From the NCBI RefSeq assembly GCF_003335505.1, contig NZ_QPEX01000034.1, forward strand, positions 62,001 through 126,000: a stretch of 64,000 bases of DNA, read 5' to 3'. The DNA is from Bremerella cremea (GTDB lineage: Bacteria > Planctomycetota > Planctomycetia > Pirellulales > Pirellulaceae). A program made the translations under genes and the position numbers. Under the pieces are notes generated by a model. It saw nothing but the letters and a program-made list of their open reading frames with translations, was not told the origin of the DNA and made no database searches. Below, in pieces: positions 37,065 through 46,847 of the stretch (position 1 is its first letter; each line of letters starts with the position of its first letter).

Positions 37065-38504
37065 ATGCCTCGTCTGATTTGCGTTTCGCTGATTGTTGTG
37101 CTTGGTTTTCTGGCCGCTTGTTCTGCGCCGCTGAGAGGGGCGGAGAAGCTTTTTCAGGCCGGCGCCGCGACCAGCAACATCACGCCGCCGCTCGGGGAAA
37201 TGATTGTCGGCAATTGGGAGCCGATCCCGGCCACGCATATTCACGATGAACTGTTTGCCCGCTGCCTGGTGCTGGACGATGGGAAGACGAAACTGGCGAT
37301 TGTGCTCTGCGACAACGTCGGCATACCAGAGCAGGTATTCGACGCCGCAAAGTCGTTGGTCACCGCAGCGACCGGGATTCCGGCTTCGCACCAGTTAATG
37401 GCTTCGACCCATACGCACTCGGCGACGACGGCCCGGGGTAAGTCGAAGATGCTGACCCAGGCCGAGCTTTCCGACTACCAGAAGTTTGTGGTCCAACGTA
37501 TCGCCGATGGAGTCCGTCGTGCGGTCAATCAGTTAGAGCTAGCGACGATTGGCTGGGGCTCGGTCGAGGAACCGAGCGAGGTGTTCAATCGTCGTTGGTA
37601 CATGAAAGACTCGGCTCACACTGGCAATCCTTTCGGCGGGGTTGATCGTGTGCGGATGAACCCGCCCCTGGGTAGCGCATCGCTCGATCGACCAGCCGGC
37701 CCGACCGATCCGGAAGTGAGCTTTATCTCGGTGAAAAGTGTCGCCGGAAGGCCGATCGCGCTGTTGGCGAATTACTCGTTGCACTACGTCGGCGGTGTTC
37801 CTAGCGGAGACGTCTCCGGCGATTACTTCGCCTACTTCGGCAAGTTCATCGCCGAGAAACTAGCCGCCGAAGATCAATCGCCGCCGTTCGTGGGCATGCT
37901 TTCTAACGGGACTAGCGGCGATGTGAACAACATCAATTTTCAAGAGAAGAACCCCAAGCGGTACGCGGCATACGAAAAGATGCAGGAAGTCGCCGACAAG
38001 CTGGCCACCAAAGTCGCAGCAGAGAACGAGAAGATCACCTTTCACCCGTGGGTACCGCTGGGGGCTGCTGCGACTGAGTTGCCTTTGAAAGTTCGCCAGC
38101 CGACTGAGGAAATGAAAAAGCATTTCGCCGCCGTGAAAATCAAAGCCAAAGACGAGCCAGCCGGGCACCGCCGCGAGATGATTTATGCCGAGCGGATCGA
38201 CGGCTTGAAAGAGGCCCCTGAAGTGGTCCACGTGCCGCTGCAAGTCCTGCGCATCGGCGACTTGGGGATCACGGCGATACCGTTTGAAGTGTTTACCGAA
38301 ACCGGCCTGGAAATCAAAAGCCGCAGCCCGTTTGAAGACGCCTTCACGATCGAACTGGCCAACGGTTCGTTCGGTTACTTACCCACGCCAGAGCAACATC
38401 GCCTCGGTGGCTACGAAACCTGGCTGGGGACGAATTACGTCGAAGAGAATGCGACGGTGAAAATTGTCGATACGTTGATGAAGCTGTCGGATTCGTTGCG
38501 GTAG
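37065..38504 (+). CDS. Neutral/alkaline ceramidase-like secreted protein
   Basis: The 479-residue product starts at ATG 37065 behind GGAAG and has a signal peptide with a possible lipoprotein Cys (VLGFLAACSAPLRG). The ceramidase-like N-terminal domain follows: AGAATSNITPPLGEMIVGN, VLCDNVG, MASTHTHSATTARG (metal-binding HTH) and ANYSLHYVGG (His). Related enzymes are ceramide amidases or exported hydrolases of unknown substrate. I avoid the longer frame from 36498 because it runs through the divergent gene. No partner genes are nearby. Confidence 0.85.
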   Translation: MPRLICVSLIVVLGFLAACSAPLRGAEKLFQAGAATSNITPPLGEMIVGNWEPIPATHIHDELFARCLVLDDGKTKLAIVLCDNVGIPEQVFDAAKSLVTAATGIPASHQLMASTHTHSATTARGKSKMLTQAELSDYQKFVVQRIADGVRRAVNQLELATIGWGSVEEPSEVFNRRWYMKDSAHTGNPFGGVDRVRMNPPLGSASLDRPAGPTDPEVSFISVKSVAGRPIALLANYSLHYVGGVPSGDVSGDYFAYFGKFIAEKLAAEDQSPPFVGMLSNGTSGDVNNINFQEKNPKRYAAYEKMQEVADKLATKVAAENEKITFHPWVPLGAAATELPLKVRQPTEEMKKHFAAVKIKAKDEPAGHRREMIYAERIDGLKEAPEVVHVPLQVLRIGDLGITAIPFEVFTETGLEIKSRSPFEDAFTIELANGSFGYLPTPEQHRLGGYETWLGTNYVEENATVKIVDTLMKLSDSLR

Positions 38505-38548
38505 GCGAGTTTGAAGTTTAAGCTGCGCTGGTTTGAAGTTTTCAGTGA

Positions 38549-38690
38549 AGCGTTGCCAGTCGAAGCCTCCACCCGCCGCGCTCTTCTCCTGTCCCCTCGC
38601 CCCTACGGGGAGAGGGCTAGGGTGAGGGGGCGACAGCACGAACAGGCAACCAATGGCAACTCCCCTGCTGAACACTGAGCACTTCAAACT
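38549..38690. repeat. Dispersed repeat family F, copy 2
   Basis: It reads gaagcgttgccagtcgaagc, then ctcgcccctacggggagagg, gctagggtgagggggcgaca and later aactcccctgctgaacactg. Words and order match 3779-3912. The inverted ccctacggggagaggg core can form a hairpin. No gene lies in 38505-38810. Confidence 0.65.
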
Positions 38691-38810
38691 GAAAACTAGC
38701 GAAGCTCCATATTCTGGTACGCACAGCGTACCCTACGGAATGGAAGACGTTTGTTTAACCAACTATCAGCGAAAAAGTAATTCTGTTCGCACTCAGTGAG
38801 GGGTGTTTTT

Positions 38811-39209
38811 ATGCCTGAGCTTTTCATCGTCCTGCGGCGCGACATTCCTGGGCTCGATCCTTCCGTTACCGGGCGGATGCTATCGGAGCGGGAACCGCTG
38901 TTGGCACGACTGGCTCGCAAGTTGAACGTGGTACCGCTAATGGAATTTGCCAGCCAAGATCCGGCAGAAGGAGCGGCATTGCTGGCCGAGATGGGAGTCG
39001 ATCCGACCGAGATTGAATTGCCGGAAGAGGCTTGGTTTTCTTCCCACCAAGGTTTAGAAACCGTGCAAGTCCTGAGCGAGTACCTGCAAACACATCCGGC
39101 GACGATGCCCGATACCGATCGCATTCTGGAAGAACTCGCCGAGTGGGAAAAAGTCCTCAGCCGGGCAGTCGAGGAGAAAATCCCTTGGCATTTGGCCGTT
39201 GATTATTAG
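38811..39209 (+). CDS. Conserved hypothetical protein
   Basis: The 132-residue protein begins PELFIVLRRDIPGLDPSVTG and continues with MEFASQDPAEGAALLAEMGV, EAWFSSHQGLETVQVLSEYL and a helix-rich acidic end. There is no signal peptide or motif. ATG 38811 is preferred over the in-frame ATG 15 bases upstream because it fits the strand that starts the fold; the T-rich stretch before it lacks a clear ribosome site. Codon use looks native. Function is unknown. Confidence 0.7.
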   Translation: MPELFIVLRRDIPGLDPSVTGRMLSEREPLLARLARKLNVVPLMEFASQDPAEGAALLAEMGVDPTEIELPEEAWFSSHQGLETVQVLSEYLQTHPATMPDTDRILEELAEWEKVLSRAVEEKIPWHLAVDY

Positions 39210-39228
39210 GGAACTCACGACGGTAATT

Positions 39229-39352
39229 CAGAACCTAGCCAACATAAAACGCCGGCCAGTGTGCCACGGGCCTCTGGCCCGTCCGGTCTGCTGAGTTGGT
39301 CTCTATTTCGCACTGGCAAGATGCCCAGTGACACACCGGAGTACCCTACGGG
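39229..39352. repeat. Family C-like repeat, left flank of the M50 gene
   Basis: It begins cagaacctagccaacataaa, then gtgtgccacgggcctctggc and ggtctgctgagttgg, and includes cactggcaagatgcccagtg. The first 78 bases recur, diverged, at 39981-40058, so the two copies bracket the protease gene. gtgccacgggcctctggc matches family B/C words. Confidence 0.6.
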
Positions 39353-39360
39353 TGATTGTT

Positions 39361-39921
39361 TTATGTTAGACAAAGCATCACGCTGGTGATTACGGTTAGG
39401 CATATCAGCGAAATGATCGCCCCTTTCAGCGATACCATGTTCGGTTGGAACAACTGGCCGAGTTCTCCCAAGCGGTGCCAAAGCCAGAAGCCGGTCGGCA
39501 GGGTGATGGCGCCAAAGAGCCAGAGCGACCAGATGGGGCTGCCGTGCCGGAGCATTTCGCCGCAATCGCCGATGTGGGCCAACGAGCCAAGCCCGATGTA
39601 GGACCCGTTGGCAATCAGGCAGAAGCCGGCAAAGAACTGAGTGATCCCCTTTCCCCAGGCTAAGCGAGCCGGAATTGCCAGCCAGGCGAGCAGCGGCAGA
39701 AGGACACCCACCAGCGGGCCGCTCCAGACAACGATCAGCGGGCTGGGGTTCGGCGAAACATCGGTGCGGGAAATGGCCAACGGGTGCAGGACGACCTTCT
39801 CGACGGTTCCACCGGTAGCCAGCCCGGCCGCGACATGCCCCAATTCATGCACGCCCATCATCGCCAGCCAGCAGAGGCCCAGGATCGAAGCAGCAAACAG
39901 GTACGGGGCTAAGCGATTCAT
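39361..39921 (-). CDS. M50-like membrane zinc protease
   Basis: The 186-residue multi-pass protein has HELGH (H25, E26, H29), the HExxH zinc motif, inside the first hydrophobic region. About five membrane segments follow. The second M50 motif (NPxxD or similar) is only suggested by the DVSPNPSPL stretch near 54-62, so activity is inferred. Such proteins cut membrane substrates in signalling or act as pseudoproteases. Direct repeats at 39229 and 39981 flank it. Confidence 0.7.
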   Translation of the reverse strand: MNRLAPYLFAASILGLCWLAMMGVHELGHVAAGLATGGTVEKVVLHPLAISRTDVSPNPSPLIVVWSGPLVGVLLPLLAWLAIPARLAWGKGITQFFAGFCLIANGSYIGLGSLAHIGDCGEMLRHGSPIWSLWLFGAITLPTGFWLWHRLGELGQLFQPNMVSLKGAIISLICLTVITSVMLCLT

Positions 39922-39980
39922 CCACTGGCCAATGAAAGGAGTCGAACGGGAATGGCTTCTATGATATTGTCCTGGCTGGG

Positions 39981-40058
39981 CAGAACCTAGCCAGGATGAA
40001 CCGCCTGATCGTGTGCCACGGGCCTCTGGCCTGTGCGGTGCTGCTGAGTTGGGGTGAT
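39981..40058. repeat. Family C-like repeat, right flank of the M50 gene
   Basis: It reads cagaacctagccaggatgaa, then gtgtgccacgggcctctggc and gctgctgagttggggtg, a diverged second copy of 39229-39305 in the same orientation. Confidence 0.6.
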
Positions 40059-40117
40059 CTCTGTGGCGAATCTCTTGAGAGGGTGTAAGGCGGCCTCGGA
40101 TTCTCGGCTGGGGGGTT

Positions 40118-40123
40118 TATAAT
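40118..40123 (+). promoter_or_regulatory. Possible -10 element for the kinase gene
   Basis: A perfect tataat lies 80 bases before the histidine kinase ATG, inside gggtttataatagg. The matching -35 region is weak (ctcgga at 17 bases). It is a candidate only. Confidence 0.3.
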
Positions 40124-40203
40124 AGGAAATTCTGCCCAATTCTTTATCATGGGAAGCATGTCCTTGGGCTCTGTGAACGTTCTGGAAAGACTGCCGAAAT
40201 TTC

Positions 40204-41178
40204 ATGTCTAGCCGCCGTCCTTTAGGTTTGCCGGTTACGATTGCCGTGATCATGATTGTGCTGCTGATCGCGATGATCATCGGCTGGGTGATTATTACGG
40301 TTTTCGCGGCGAAAGAAGATCCGAACTCGGCACCTTTTTACTTCACTTTTCTGCCGATTGGGGCGACATTTCTGGCGGCGATTTTGGCCGGGGTCGTCTT
40401 TTACATGATTCTCTCGATCAAGGCGATCAATCTGAACCAGCGTCAGGCCAACTTCATCGATAGCGTCACGCACGAGCTGAAAAGCCCGATCGCTTCGCTG
40501 AAGCTTTATCTGCAAACACTCAATCGTCGCTCGATTCCGCCAGAGAAGGTGGGCGGTTTCTACGAAACGATGCTAGAAGATGTCGAGCGTTTGGATCATT
40601 TGATCAATCACCTGCTAGAGGCTGGCAGGCTCGATCGTCGGCGCGATGATGCCGAAGAAGGAGAGGTCAGGCTCGATAAGGTGCTCGCTGGCTGTGCCCA
40701 ATCGGTGACGTTGCTGTACCGAATGCCGCCAGAAACGGTCAGAGTGAAGACGGTACCCTGCACCGTTCAGGGGCTGCATGGCGATATTGAGATCATCTTT
40801 AGAAATTTAATCGACAACGCGGTAAAATATTCAGGCAAAGATCCCGAAGTAAGAGTGCAACTGCGGGTGAAATACAACGACGAAGCGGTGGTTGAGGTAA
40901 CCGATAATGGTCCTGGTATTCCGATTTCGCAGCGGCGAAAGATCTTTGGGCGATTTGTTCGCTTAGGTTTGGAACTCCAACGCGAAACGCCCGGCACGGG
41001 TTTGGGGCTGTACCTGGTAAGGACATTGGTACGCCGAATGCGAGGTGAAGTCCGCGTGAAGGATTCGCCTAAAGGAACCGGAACGATGTTTGTCGTGACT
41101 TTGCCAGGGGCGAAAACCTTGGTCGAAGCTCGTGCGTCCGATCACTCTACCGAGCCGACCGACACGAGTGATCGTTAG
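40204..41178 (+). CDS. Sensor histidine kinase
   Basis: The 324-residue protein has two N-terminal membrane segments (about residues 10-34 and 46-70) with a short loop. It lacks a large sensor domain. The H-box is FIDSVTHELKSPIASLKLYL (H90), followed by N-box NLIDNAVKYS, G1 DNGPGI and G2 GTGLGLYLV. It autophosphorylates on H90 and passes phosphate to the adjacent regulator. The short loop suggests it senses a membrane state or a partner protein. The response regulator starts 42 bases downstream. Confidence 0.95.
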   Translation: MSSRRPLGLPVTIAVIMIVLLIAMIIGWVIITVFAAKEDPNSAPFYFTFLPIGATFLAAILAGVVFYMILSIKAINLNQRQANFIDSVTHELKSPIASLKLYLQTLNRRSIPPEKVGGFYETMLEDVERLDHLINHLLEAGRLDRRRDDAEEGEVRLDKVLAGCAQSVTLLYRMPPETVRVKTVPCTVQGLHGDIEIIFRNLIDNAVKYSGKDPEVRVQLRVKYNDEAVVEVTDNGPGIPISQRRKIFGRFVRLGLELQRETPGTGLGLYLVRTLVRRMRGEVRVKDSPKGTGTMFVVTLPGAKTLVEARASDHSTEPTDTSDR

Positions 41179-41220
41179 CAGGACAACTTGGTCCGTGGTA
41201 TGGGAAGACTGAGATAGACG

Positions 41221-41991
41221 ATGAAATCGAACTCTGAAACGCATATTTTGGTGGTGGAAGATGAAGAGCATTTGGCCATCGGAATTCGATACAACCTAGA
41301 AGCAGAAGGCTATCATGTGTTTGTGGCGGAAGATGGCCGCTCGGCGCTACGGATTGTCGAGGAAAATACCGGGAAAATCGACCTGGTGATTCTCGATTTG
41401 ATGTTGCCCGGCATGAGCGGCTACGCCGTGTGCGAAACCTTGCGAAGCAACGGCGAGGATATGCCGATCTTGATCCTCAGCGCGCGGACCCTTTCCGAAG
41501 ACCGTACCCGCGGGTTCGATGTGGGGGCCGATCAATACATGATGAAACCGTTCGATCTCGACGAGTTTCTCAGCCGCGTGAAGAACCTGCTGTCGCTGCG
41601 TCGTCGCCGTCAGCCGCAGAAAGATCCCACGGAAGAGCTGCTTCATCAATACGGCTTCGGCGATGTCGAGATCGATTTCGATACCTTCCAGGCGTTCGTC
41701 AACGGCAAACCGATTCGCTTGACGCAGTTAGAGTCGAAGCTGCTGCATTACTTCGTCACCAATCCAGGGCGTATCATTCCGAAGCAAGAGTTGCTGCGGG
41801 AAGTGTGGGAAATGCCTGGTCACGTCTCGACCCGCGCCCCTGATCAGTTCATCGCCCGGCTGCGGAAGATGTTCGAGAAAGACAAGTCGAAGCCGAAGCA
41901 CTTCATCACCATTCGGGACGCTGGCTACCAGTTTTTGCGCAACGGGGATGAGAACATCGCCGCCACTGACGACGCGGAAGCGGACGAGTAG
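41221..41991 (+). CDS. OmpR/PhoB-family response regulator
   Basis: This 256-residue protein has a receiver domain with phosphoacceptor D59 (VILDLMLPG), acidic pocket E13/D14, S87 and K109 (MMKPFD). A winged-helix DNA-binding domain follows with the LTQLESKLLHYFVTNPGRIIPKQELLREVW pattern and a terminal GYQFLRN hairpin. It pairs with the upstream histidine kinase. Target genes are unknown. A shared terminator lies immediately downstream. Confidence 0.95.
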   Translation: MKSNSETHILVVEDEEHLAIGIRYNLEAEGYHVFVAEDGRSALRIVEENTGKIDLVILDLMLPGMSGYAVCETLRSNGEDMPILILSARTLSEDRTRGFDVGADQYMMKPFDLDEFLSRVKNLLSLRRRRQPQKDPTEELLHQYGFGDVEIDFDTFQAFVNGKPIRLTQLESKLLHYFVTNPGRIIPKQELLREVWEMPGHVSTRAPDQFIARLRKMFEKDKSKPKHFITIRDAGYQFLRNGDENIAATDDAEADE

Positions 41992-42011
41992 TTCGCGTTG
42001 GCGAAAGAACT

Positions 42012-42050
42012 CAAAAAAAAAGGCTCGACCAAATTGGCCGAGCCTTTTTT
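42012..42050. terminator. Bidirectional intrinsic terminator
   Basis: The hairpin ggctcgacca - aat - tggccgagcc (one mismatched pair) is flanked by nine A residues on the left and six T residues on the right. It can therefore end both the response-regulator transcript and the desaturase transcript from the other strand. Confidence 0.9.
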
Positions 42051-42076
42051 AAGGCGATGACGCTAACGTTGGGTAA

Positions 42077-43066
<990 letters not shown>

Positions 43067-43311
43067 GGGCTTTCCTTCAATCTCGATCTGTGCGGGGGGA
43101 GAGAAATGAGCACAACACTTGTGGCATTCCGGCTGAAGTGTTGCCTCGTTGCAGGAATTGTAAGGGGAATCGTCCAGACGAGAGTAAATGGCGTGTCGCA
43201 GCTGTGTAATAGTTATGTAAATGCGGCCTATTACACGACTTGCAGCCCCAGGATTAGGTTGGATGATGTCCCTATTGCGGGGGTTTTTGTGGCGTTTAGG
43301 GGAATGCAGAG

Positions 43312-43767
43312 CTAGCGATCCCCTTTGGCTGATCGCTTAACTGGCCATGGCTTGGCTTCTGCTGGCGTAAAAGACAGATCGGAGTAGAGCTTGTAGTACG
43401 TTCCTGCCCCTTGGGTGGCGATGGGGCCGTAATTGCGAAACGTTTCCTCAATTTCCTCTTTCGAGACGGTCGACTCGCCGAGAATCCCGACAGCATAGGC
43501 TTCCTTTCCGCGAAGTTCATGCGAGGGCAAGGCAATTTCTACACCCAATAAATCTGGGATTTTTGTGTCGGAGACTTTGCCACGAATCGCAATCAACTTC
43601 CCCACATACTTCCTGATTTCCTTGCCTGAAGTAAGCAGCGGAGGGGTCATTTCTAATGCCTTCGGACGGAACGCTTCGTCGAGATGCGTCTGCGGTTCGT
43701 CGCCTAGAAGAGCGGAGACACCGAAGGAAAATGACAAAATTGTGAGAATCAGAGTACGAACAAGCAT
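43312..43767 (-). CDS. Secreted hypothetical protein
   Basis: The 151-residue product has a signal peptide (VRTLILTILSFSFGVSALLG). A beta-rich region follows with IRKYVGKLIAIRGKVSDTKI and LGVEIALPSHELRGKEAYAV, resembling small OB-like secreted domains. AGGTAGGA precedes the ATG. The family is not recognised. It lies between the desaturase and the DUF1080 gene on the same strand, with about 110 bases between each. Confidence 0.65.
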   Translation of the reverse strand: MLVRTLILTILSFSFGVSALLGDEPQTHLDEAFRPKALEMTPPLLTSGKEIRKYVGKLIAIRGKVSDTKIPDLLGVEIALPSHELRGKEAYAVGILGESTVSKEEIEETFRNYGPIATQGAGTYYKLYSDLSFTPAEAKPWPVKRSAKGDR

Positions 43768-43875
43768 CGAAGATCCTACCTAAAGAAAATCGACGCACGC
43801 TAATTGATATCTACCGAGAGACTTCGTTAACGTACGTCGATTGTGGGAAAATCTTGTTAGATTTGAGGAGGAAGG

Positions 43876-44769
43876 TTACTTCTCTTCTTTCGCGTCTTCC
43901 TTGGCCGGCTCTGCAGGCTTGGATTCAGGTTCGGCTTTTTCTTCCGGGGCGGCAGAAGTTTCTGGAGCAGGAGCCGTCTTCATCTTCTCGGTGCTCCAGT
44001 CGGCTTTGTAGCGGACCATCTCGGTGTCTTCCGGCACGAAGGTAGGCTCGATCGGTTTGATCTCGCGGACCCACATATTGCGGAACTTAACCGGGTTGCC
44101 ATGGAATTGAAGGCCGATGCTCCCCTTTTCGCCGTGCGGTTCGTAAGCTGGCGGCTTGTGCCAGTTGGTGCTACCACGCACGGCGTAGCTGTTTTGCAGC
44201 ACGACGCCGTTATGCAGCACGGTGATGTGAGCCGGAGCGATCACGTCCCCTTTGTCGTTACGCACCGGACGGTTGAAGATGATGTCGTACGTGTTCCACT
44301 CGCCTGGTTTTTTCATGGCGTTGACCATGGGGGGCGATTGCTTGTAGACCGCACCGGCCTGGCCGTCGAAGTAGGTCGGATTATCGTACGAGTCGAGGAT
44401 TTGCACCTCGTATTTCCCCATAAAAAAGATGCCGCTATTGCCGCGACCTTGCCCTCTTCCCTTCACTTCTTCCGGAGATGCCCATTCCAGGTGGACTTGC
44501 ACGTCGCCAAATTCTTCTTTCGTTTCGATGCCACCTTTGTCAGCCGTGGCGACACCCTCGGCAAACTTCCATTGGTCTCCCCCTTTCCAGGCCGACATGC
44601 CTTCGGAGCCGATCAAAATCGTGGCGTCCGAGGGGGCATCGGTCGGCTTTTCGCCTGGGGTAACGACTTGGGGCTCTGGCCATTCAATTCCGCTCAGAAA
44701 TTCCTGACCATTGGCTAGCGAAACCCAGCCAAGGCAACAAACGAGCGCGAGAAAAACCGGTTTTGACAT
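43876..44769 (-). CDS. DUF1080 (3-keto-disaccharide hydrolase) domain protein
   Basis: The 297-residue protein has a signal peptide (SKPVFLALVCCLGWVSLANG). A lectin-like jelly roll follows with the family words DVQVHLEWASP, NSGIFFMGKYEVQILDSYD, GEWNTYDIIFNRP, GSIGLQFHG and FRNMWVREI. DUF1080 proteins act on or bind glycans and are abundant in planctomycetes. The low-complexity E/P/A/K-rich tail (after about residue 260) is probably disordered. It is periplasmic. Confidence 0.85.
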   Translation of the reverse strand: MSKPVFLALVCCLGWVSLANGQEFLSGIEWPEPQVVTPGEKPTDAPSDATILIGSEGMSAWKGGDQWKFAEGVATADKGGIETKEEFGDVQVHLEWASPEEVKGRGQGRGNSGIFFMGKYEVQILDSYDNPTYFDGQAGAVYKQSPPMVNAMKKPGEWNTYDIIFNRPVRNDKGDVIAPAHITVLHNGVVLQNSYAVRGSTNWHKPPAYEPHGEKGSIGLQFHGNPVKFRNMWVREIKPIEPTFVPEDTEMVRYKADWSTEKMKTAPAPETSAAPEEKAEPESKPAEPAKEDAKEEK

Positions 44770-44905
44770 GCGAGGTGGTCTCCGAGGACGGGGATTTTTG
44801 TAACAATAATAGCATGGGGCTACCGATTGCGGCTCCTTATTTTAGTCGGACAAAGCTCCAAAAACGATAGCCACCCGTTCGCAGGCTGTGTTGCCCCAGA
44901 ATTCC

Positions 44906-45355
44906 ATGCTCAGAGAAATAAGCTGCCCCGATTGTCATTGGCACCGTTTGGTGGGAATAGCCGAAAAACTCCGGCTTTTGCACCAAATAGGGATGCTGCG
45001 CCGCGAAGAAAACCCCGATGCGGCAATCATTGAAGAATTGTTTGAACGCAGCGGCAGTAAGCTCGTTTGTGGCGAATGTAGCCGCGTGGGGCTGCGGATC
45101 GACTACCCCCGCGACGAGGAAGAAGATTGGGGAGATGGCCGCGTGTGCGAACAATGCCGCAAAACCATTCCAGCGGAACGCCTAGAGATCTTCCCTGATA
45201 CCAAAATCTGCGTTGCGTGCCAGCAAAAAGATGATGACGGCGAAGACGATACGCAGCCAGATTTTTGTCCGAAGTGTGGCGAGATTATGATGTCTGGCAC
45301 GTCGCGCGGGGGTGGTCTCACGCGGTATCGCTTGCGTTGTCCTCGCTGCGGTTAA
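44906..45355 (+). CDS. DksA/TraR-like zinc-finger protein
   Basis: The 149-residue protein has three Cys pairs. A first pair is CPDC (near residue 7). A second, CGEC...CEQC...CVACQQ, includes the spacing of the DksA/TraR C4 finger (CEQCRKTIPAERLEIFPDTKICVAC). A final zinc ribbon is CPKCGEIMMSG...CPRCG. DksA relatives bind RNA polymerase near the secondary channel, but the extra N- and C-terminal Cys units are unusual. Start ATG 44906 is chosen because it opens directly onto the Cys segment. Soluble and cytosolic. Confidence 0.75.
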   Translation: MLREISCPDCHWHRLVGIAEKLRLLHQIGMLRREENPDAAIIEELFERSGSKLVCGECSRVGLRIDYPRDEEEDWGDGRVCEQCRKTIPAERLEIFPDTKICVACQQKDDDGEDDTQPDFCPKCGEIMMSGTSRGGGLTRYRLRCPRCG

Positions 45356-45406
45356 CGACTGCTCATGGATTGCCCCCTGCCCTTTTGTTTTCTAATCGAG
45401 AAAATC

Positions 45407-46081
45407 ATGCGTGCTTTTTTGTTGCTCTCGCTTGGCGTGTTATTGACCGGCTGCTTTGGGAAACCACCCACCCCAGCGGTACAGCCGTTGGATGAAATAA
45501 GTTTCGCGCGGCAGTGGCAAGATGTCGAATCGGCGGCGACCGATAGCATTCATGTGGTCAATTCAGCAGTGCCGCTCGAGCAGCTTCAAGCGATGCAGCC
45601 AACGGCCAAGCTCCGCGAACTGCGGCTGGATCAAACCCCGGTTACCGATGCCGAGGCAGATGTGATTGCCCAAATGGATAGCCTGGAAATCGTGAATCTA
45701 CCGGCCAGCCAGTTAACCGACGCAGGACTAGCCAAGATCGCCGCATTGCCGAATTTGGAATTGCTGCGGATTGGTTCGCCGAAACTAACCGATGCCGGCA
45801 TCGAAAAAGTGGGCCAGAGCAAAACGATTCTTTACTTGCACCTGATCGATACGCCGATCACCGATCAAGCGTTGCCCGCGATTGCCCAAATGGAGCAGTT
45901 GCAATCGTTTTACGCGGATGGAACCCAGTTAACCGACGACGGTATGTCGAACCTGGTGAAGGCGCGGCCTCAGTTGCATATCCACTTTAACGATCTGCAC
46001 CCCGCCGGTAGCCAGGCCGGACATACGCACGATCATGATCACAGTGATGGCCATGATCACAACCACGATCACAAGCATTAA
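45407..46081 (+). CDS. LRR lipoprotein with histidine-rich tail
   Basis: The 224-residue product has a lipobox (RAFLLLSLGVLLTGCFGKPP, Cys15), so it is lipidated. LRR-type units follow (LRELRLDQTPVTDAEAD, LEIVNLPASQLTDAG, LELLRIGSPKLTDAG, ILYLHLIDTPITDQA). The C-terminus is HTHDHDHSDGHDHNHDHKH, able to bind Zn, Ni or Cu ions. This combination of repeat domain and metal-binding tail is uncommon; a metal sensor, store or chaperone role in the periplasm is possible. Start ATG 45407 puts the lipobox at the correct distance. Confidence 0.85.
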   Translation: MRAFLLLSLGVLLTGCFGKPPTPAVQPLDEISFARQWQDVESAATDSIHVVNSAVPLEQLQAMQPTAKLRELRLDQTPVTDAEADVIAQMDSLEIVNLPASQLTDAGLAKIAALPNLELLRIGSPKLTDAGIEKVGQSKTILYLHLIDTPITDQALPAIAQMEQLQSFYADGTQLTDDGMSNLVKARPQLHIHFNDLHPAGSQAGHTHDHDHSDGHDHNHDHKH

Positions 46082-46328
46082 AAGCCAAATCAGGTAGGGT
46101 CCGCTGTGCGGACCGGAGTTTGCTTACCACGATTGGGCAGGTTGGGCCCGCACCGTGTTTAGACCGGACACAAGGGGAACACCCGTTCGGACACATAGGT
46201 AACACTGAACTCAGGTTGTTTTTCGTCAAGCACGCCGATGCAGAAGTGGCCCTAGTAGACAATCCCATATGCCTGGCCCGGTTGTTTCAAAAAGGCCGAT
46301 ACGTCTACCAACCAGGCGTGCCCAACAG

Positions 46329-46476
46329 CCCCAAGGGGCGACCGTCAATAGCCAGGTGGCGGAAGCCCCTGGTCGACTTGACGGCTACGAACGCCCCGTT
46401 GGGGCTCAATTTCGAGAACGCATACTTCCCTGGGGCTTCCGCCCCTGGCTATTGACTGTCGCCCCTTTGGGGCTGA
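46329..46476. repeat. Repeat family D, second palindrome
   Basis: The left arm reads agccccaaggggcgaccgtc, then aatagccaggtggcggaagc and ccctgg. The right arm reads ccctggggcttccgcccctg, gctattgactgtcgcccc and tttggggct. They are near-perfect reverse complements, with a less matched middle. The words correspond to the family D element at 7640-7855. Confidence 0.75.
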
Positions 46477-46513
46477 GGGAAAAGCGATTTCAAGCACGAT
46501 GGAGAATGCCCAT

Positions 46514-46733
46514 GTAGGGTCCCGCTGTGCGGAACGGAATGTGGTTTCTGTTGGTACTGCGTGTGCCTTCTGCTTGGTCCGCATAGTAGACACGATATGT
46601 TGAGAGATCGCGTCAGCGTAGGATAGCGTTACGTGGACTGGAGCTTGTTCACCCACCGCAGACCGTAACCTGTTTGCGCTACCACGCGCCAATAGGTGGG
46701 AGCGGTCCGCCCAGCGGACCCTACGGTGGTGTT
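46514..46733. repeat. Inverted pair of gtagggtcc... words (family E)
   Basis: The left end is gtagggtcccgctgtgcgga (46514-46533) and the right end is gtccgcccagcggaccctac (about 46711-46730). The right end is the reverse complement of the left with a few changes. A lone half occurs at 46095. The arrangement parallels family A (gtagggtgcg ends), suggesting a second MITE-like family with a related end. Confidence 0.55.
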
Positions 46734-46847
46734 GCTGCTTCGTTCAAGTGGGACTGCGAACGACTTGATTTCTGTGCGGTAGCTTGCGATAAACAAGCCT
46801 GCTGCTGAATTCCCACCCCTTCTCTCTTCCTGAGCGAGTATCTCCCC

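Larger units (their letters stand above)
46082..46847. other. Gene-free stretch with several repeats
   Basis: No credible gene lies in these 766 bases. Repeat units are a gtagggtccgctgtgcgga word at 46095, a family D palindrome at 46329-46476, and an inverted pair at 46514-46733. Frames listed across it are shadows of these repeats. Confidence 0.8.

Noticed and set aside
46120-46692. Plus- and minus-strand frames of about 110 residues
   Set aside because: They consist of repeat families D and E and show no protein-like pattern.
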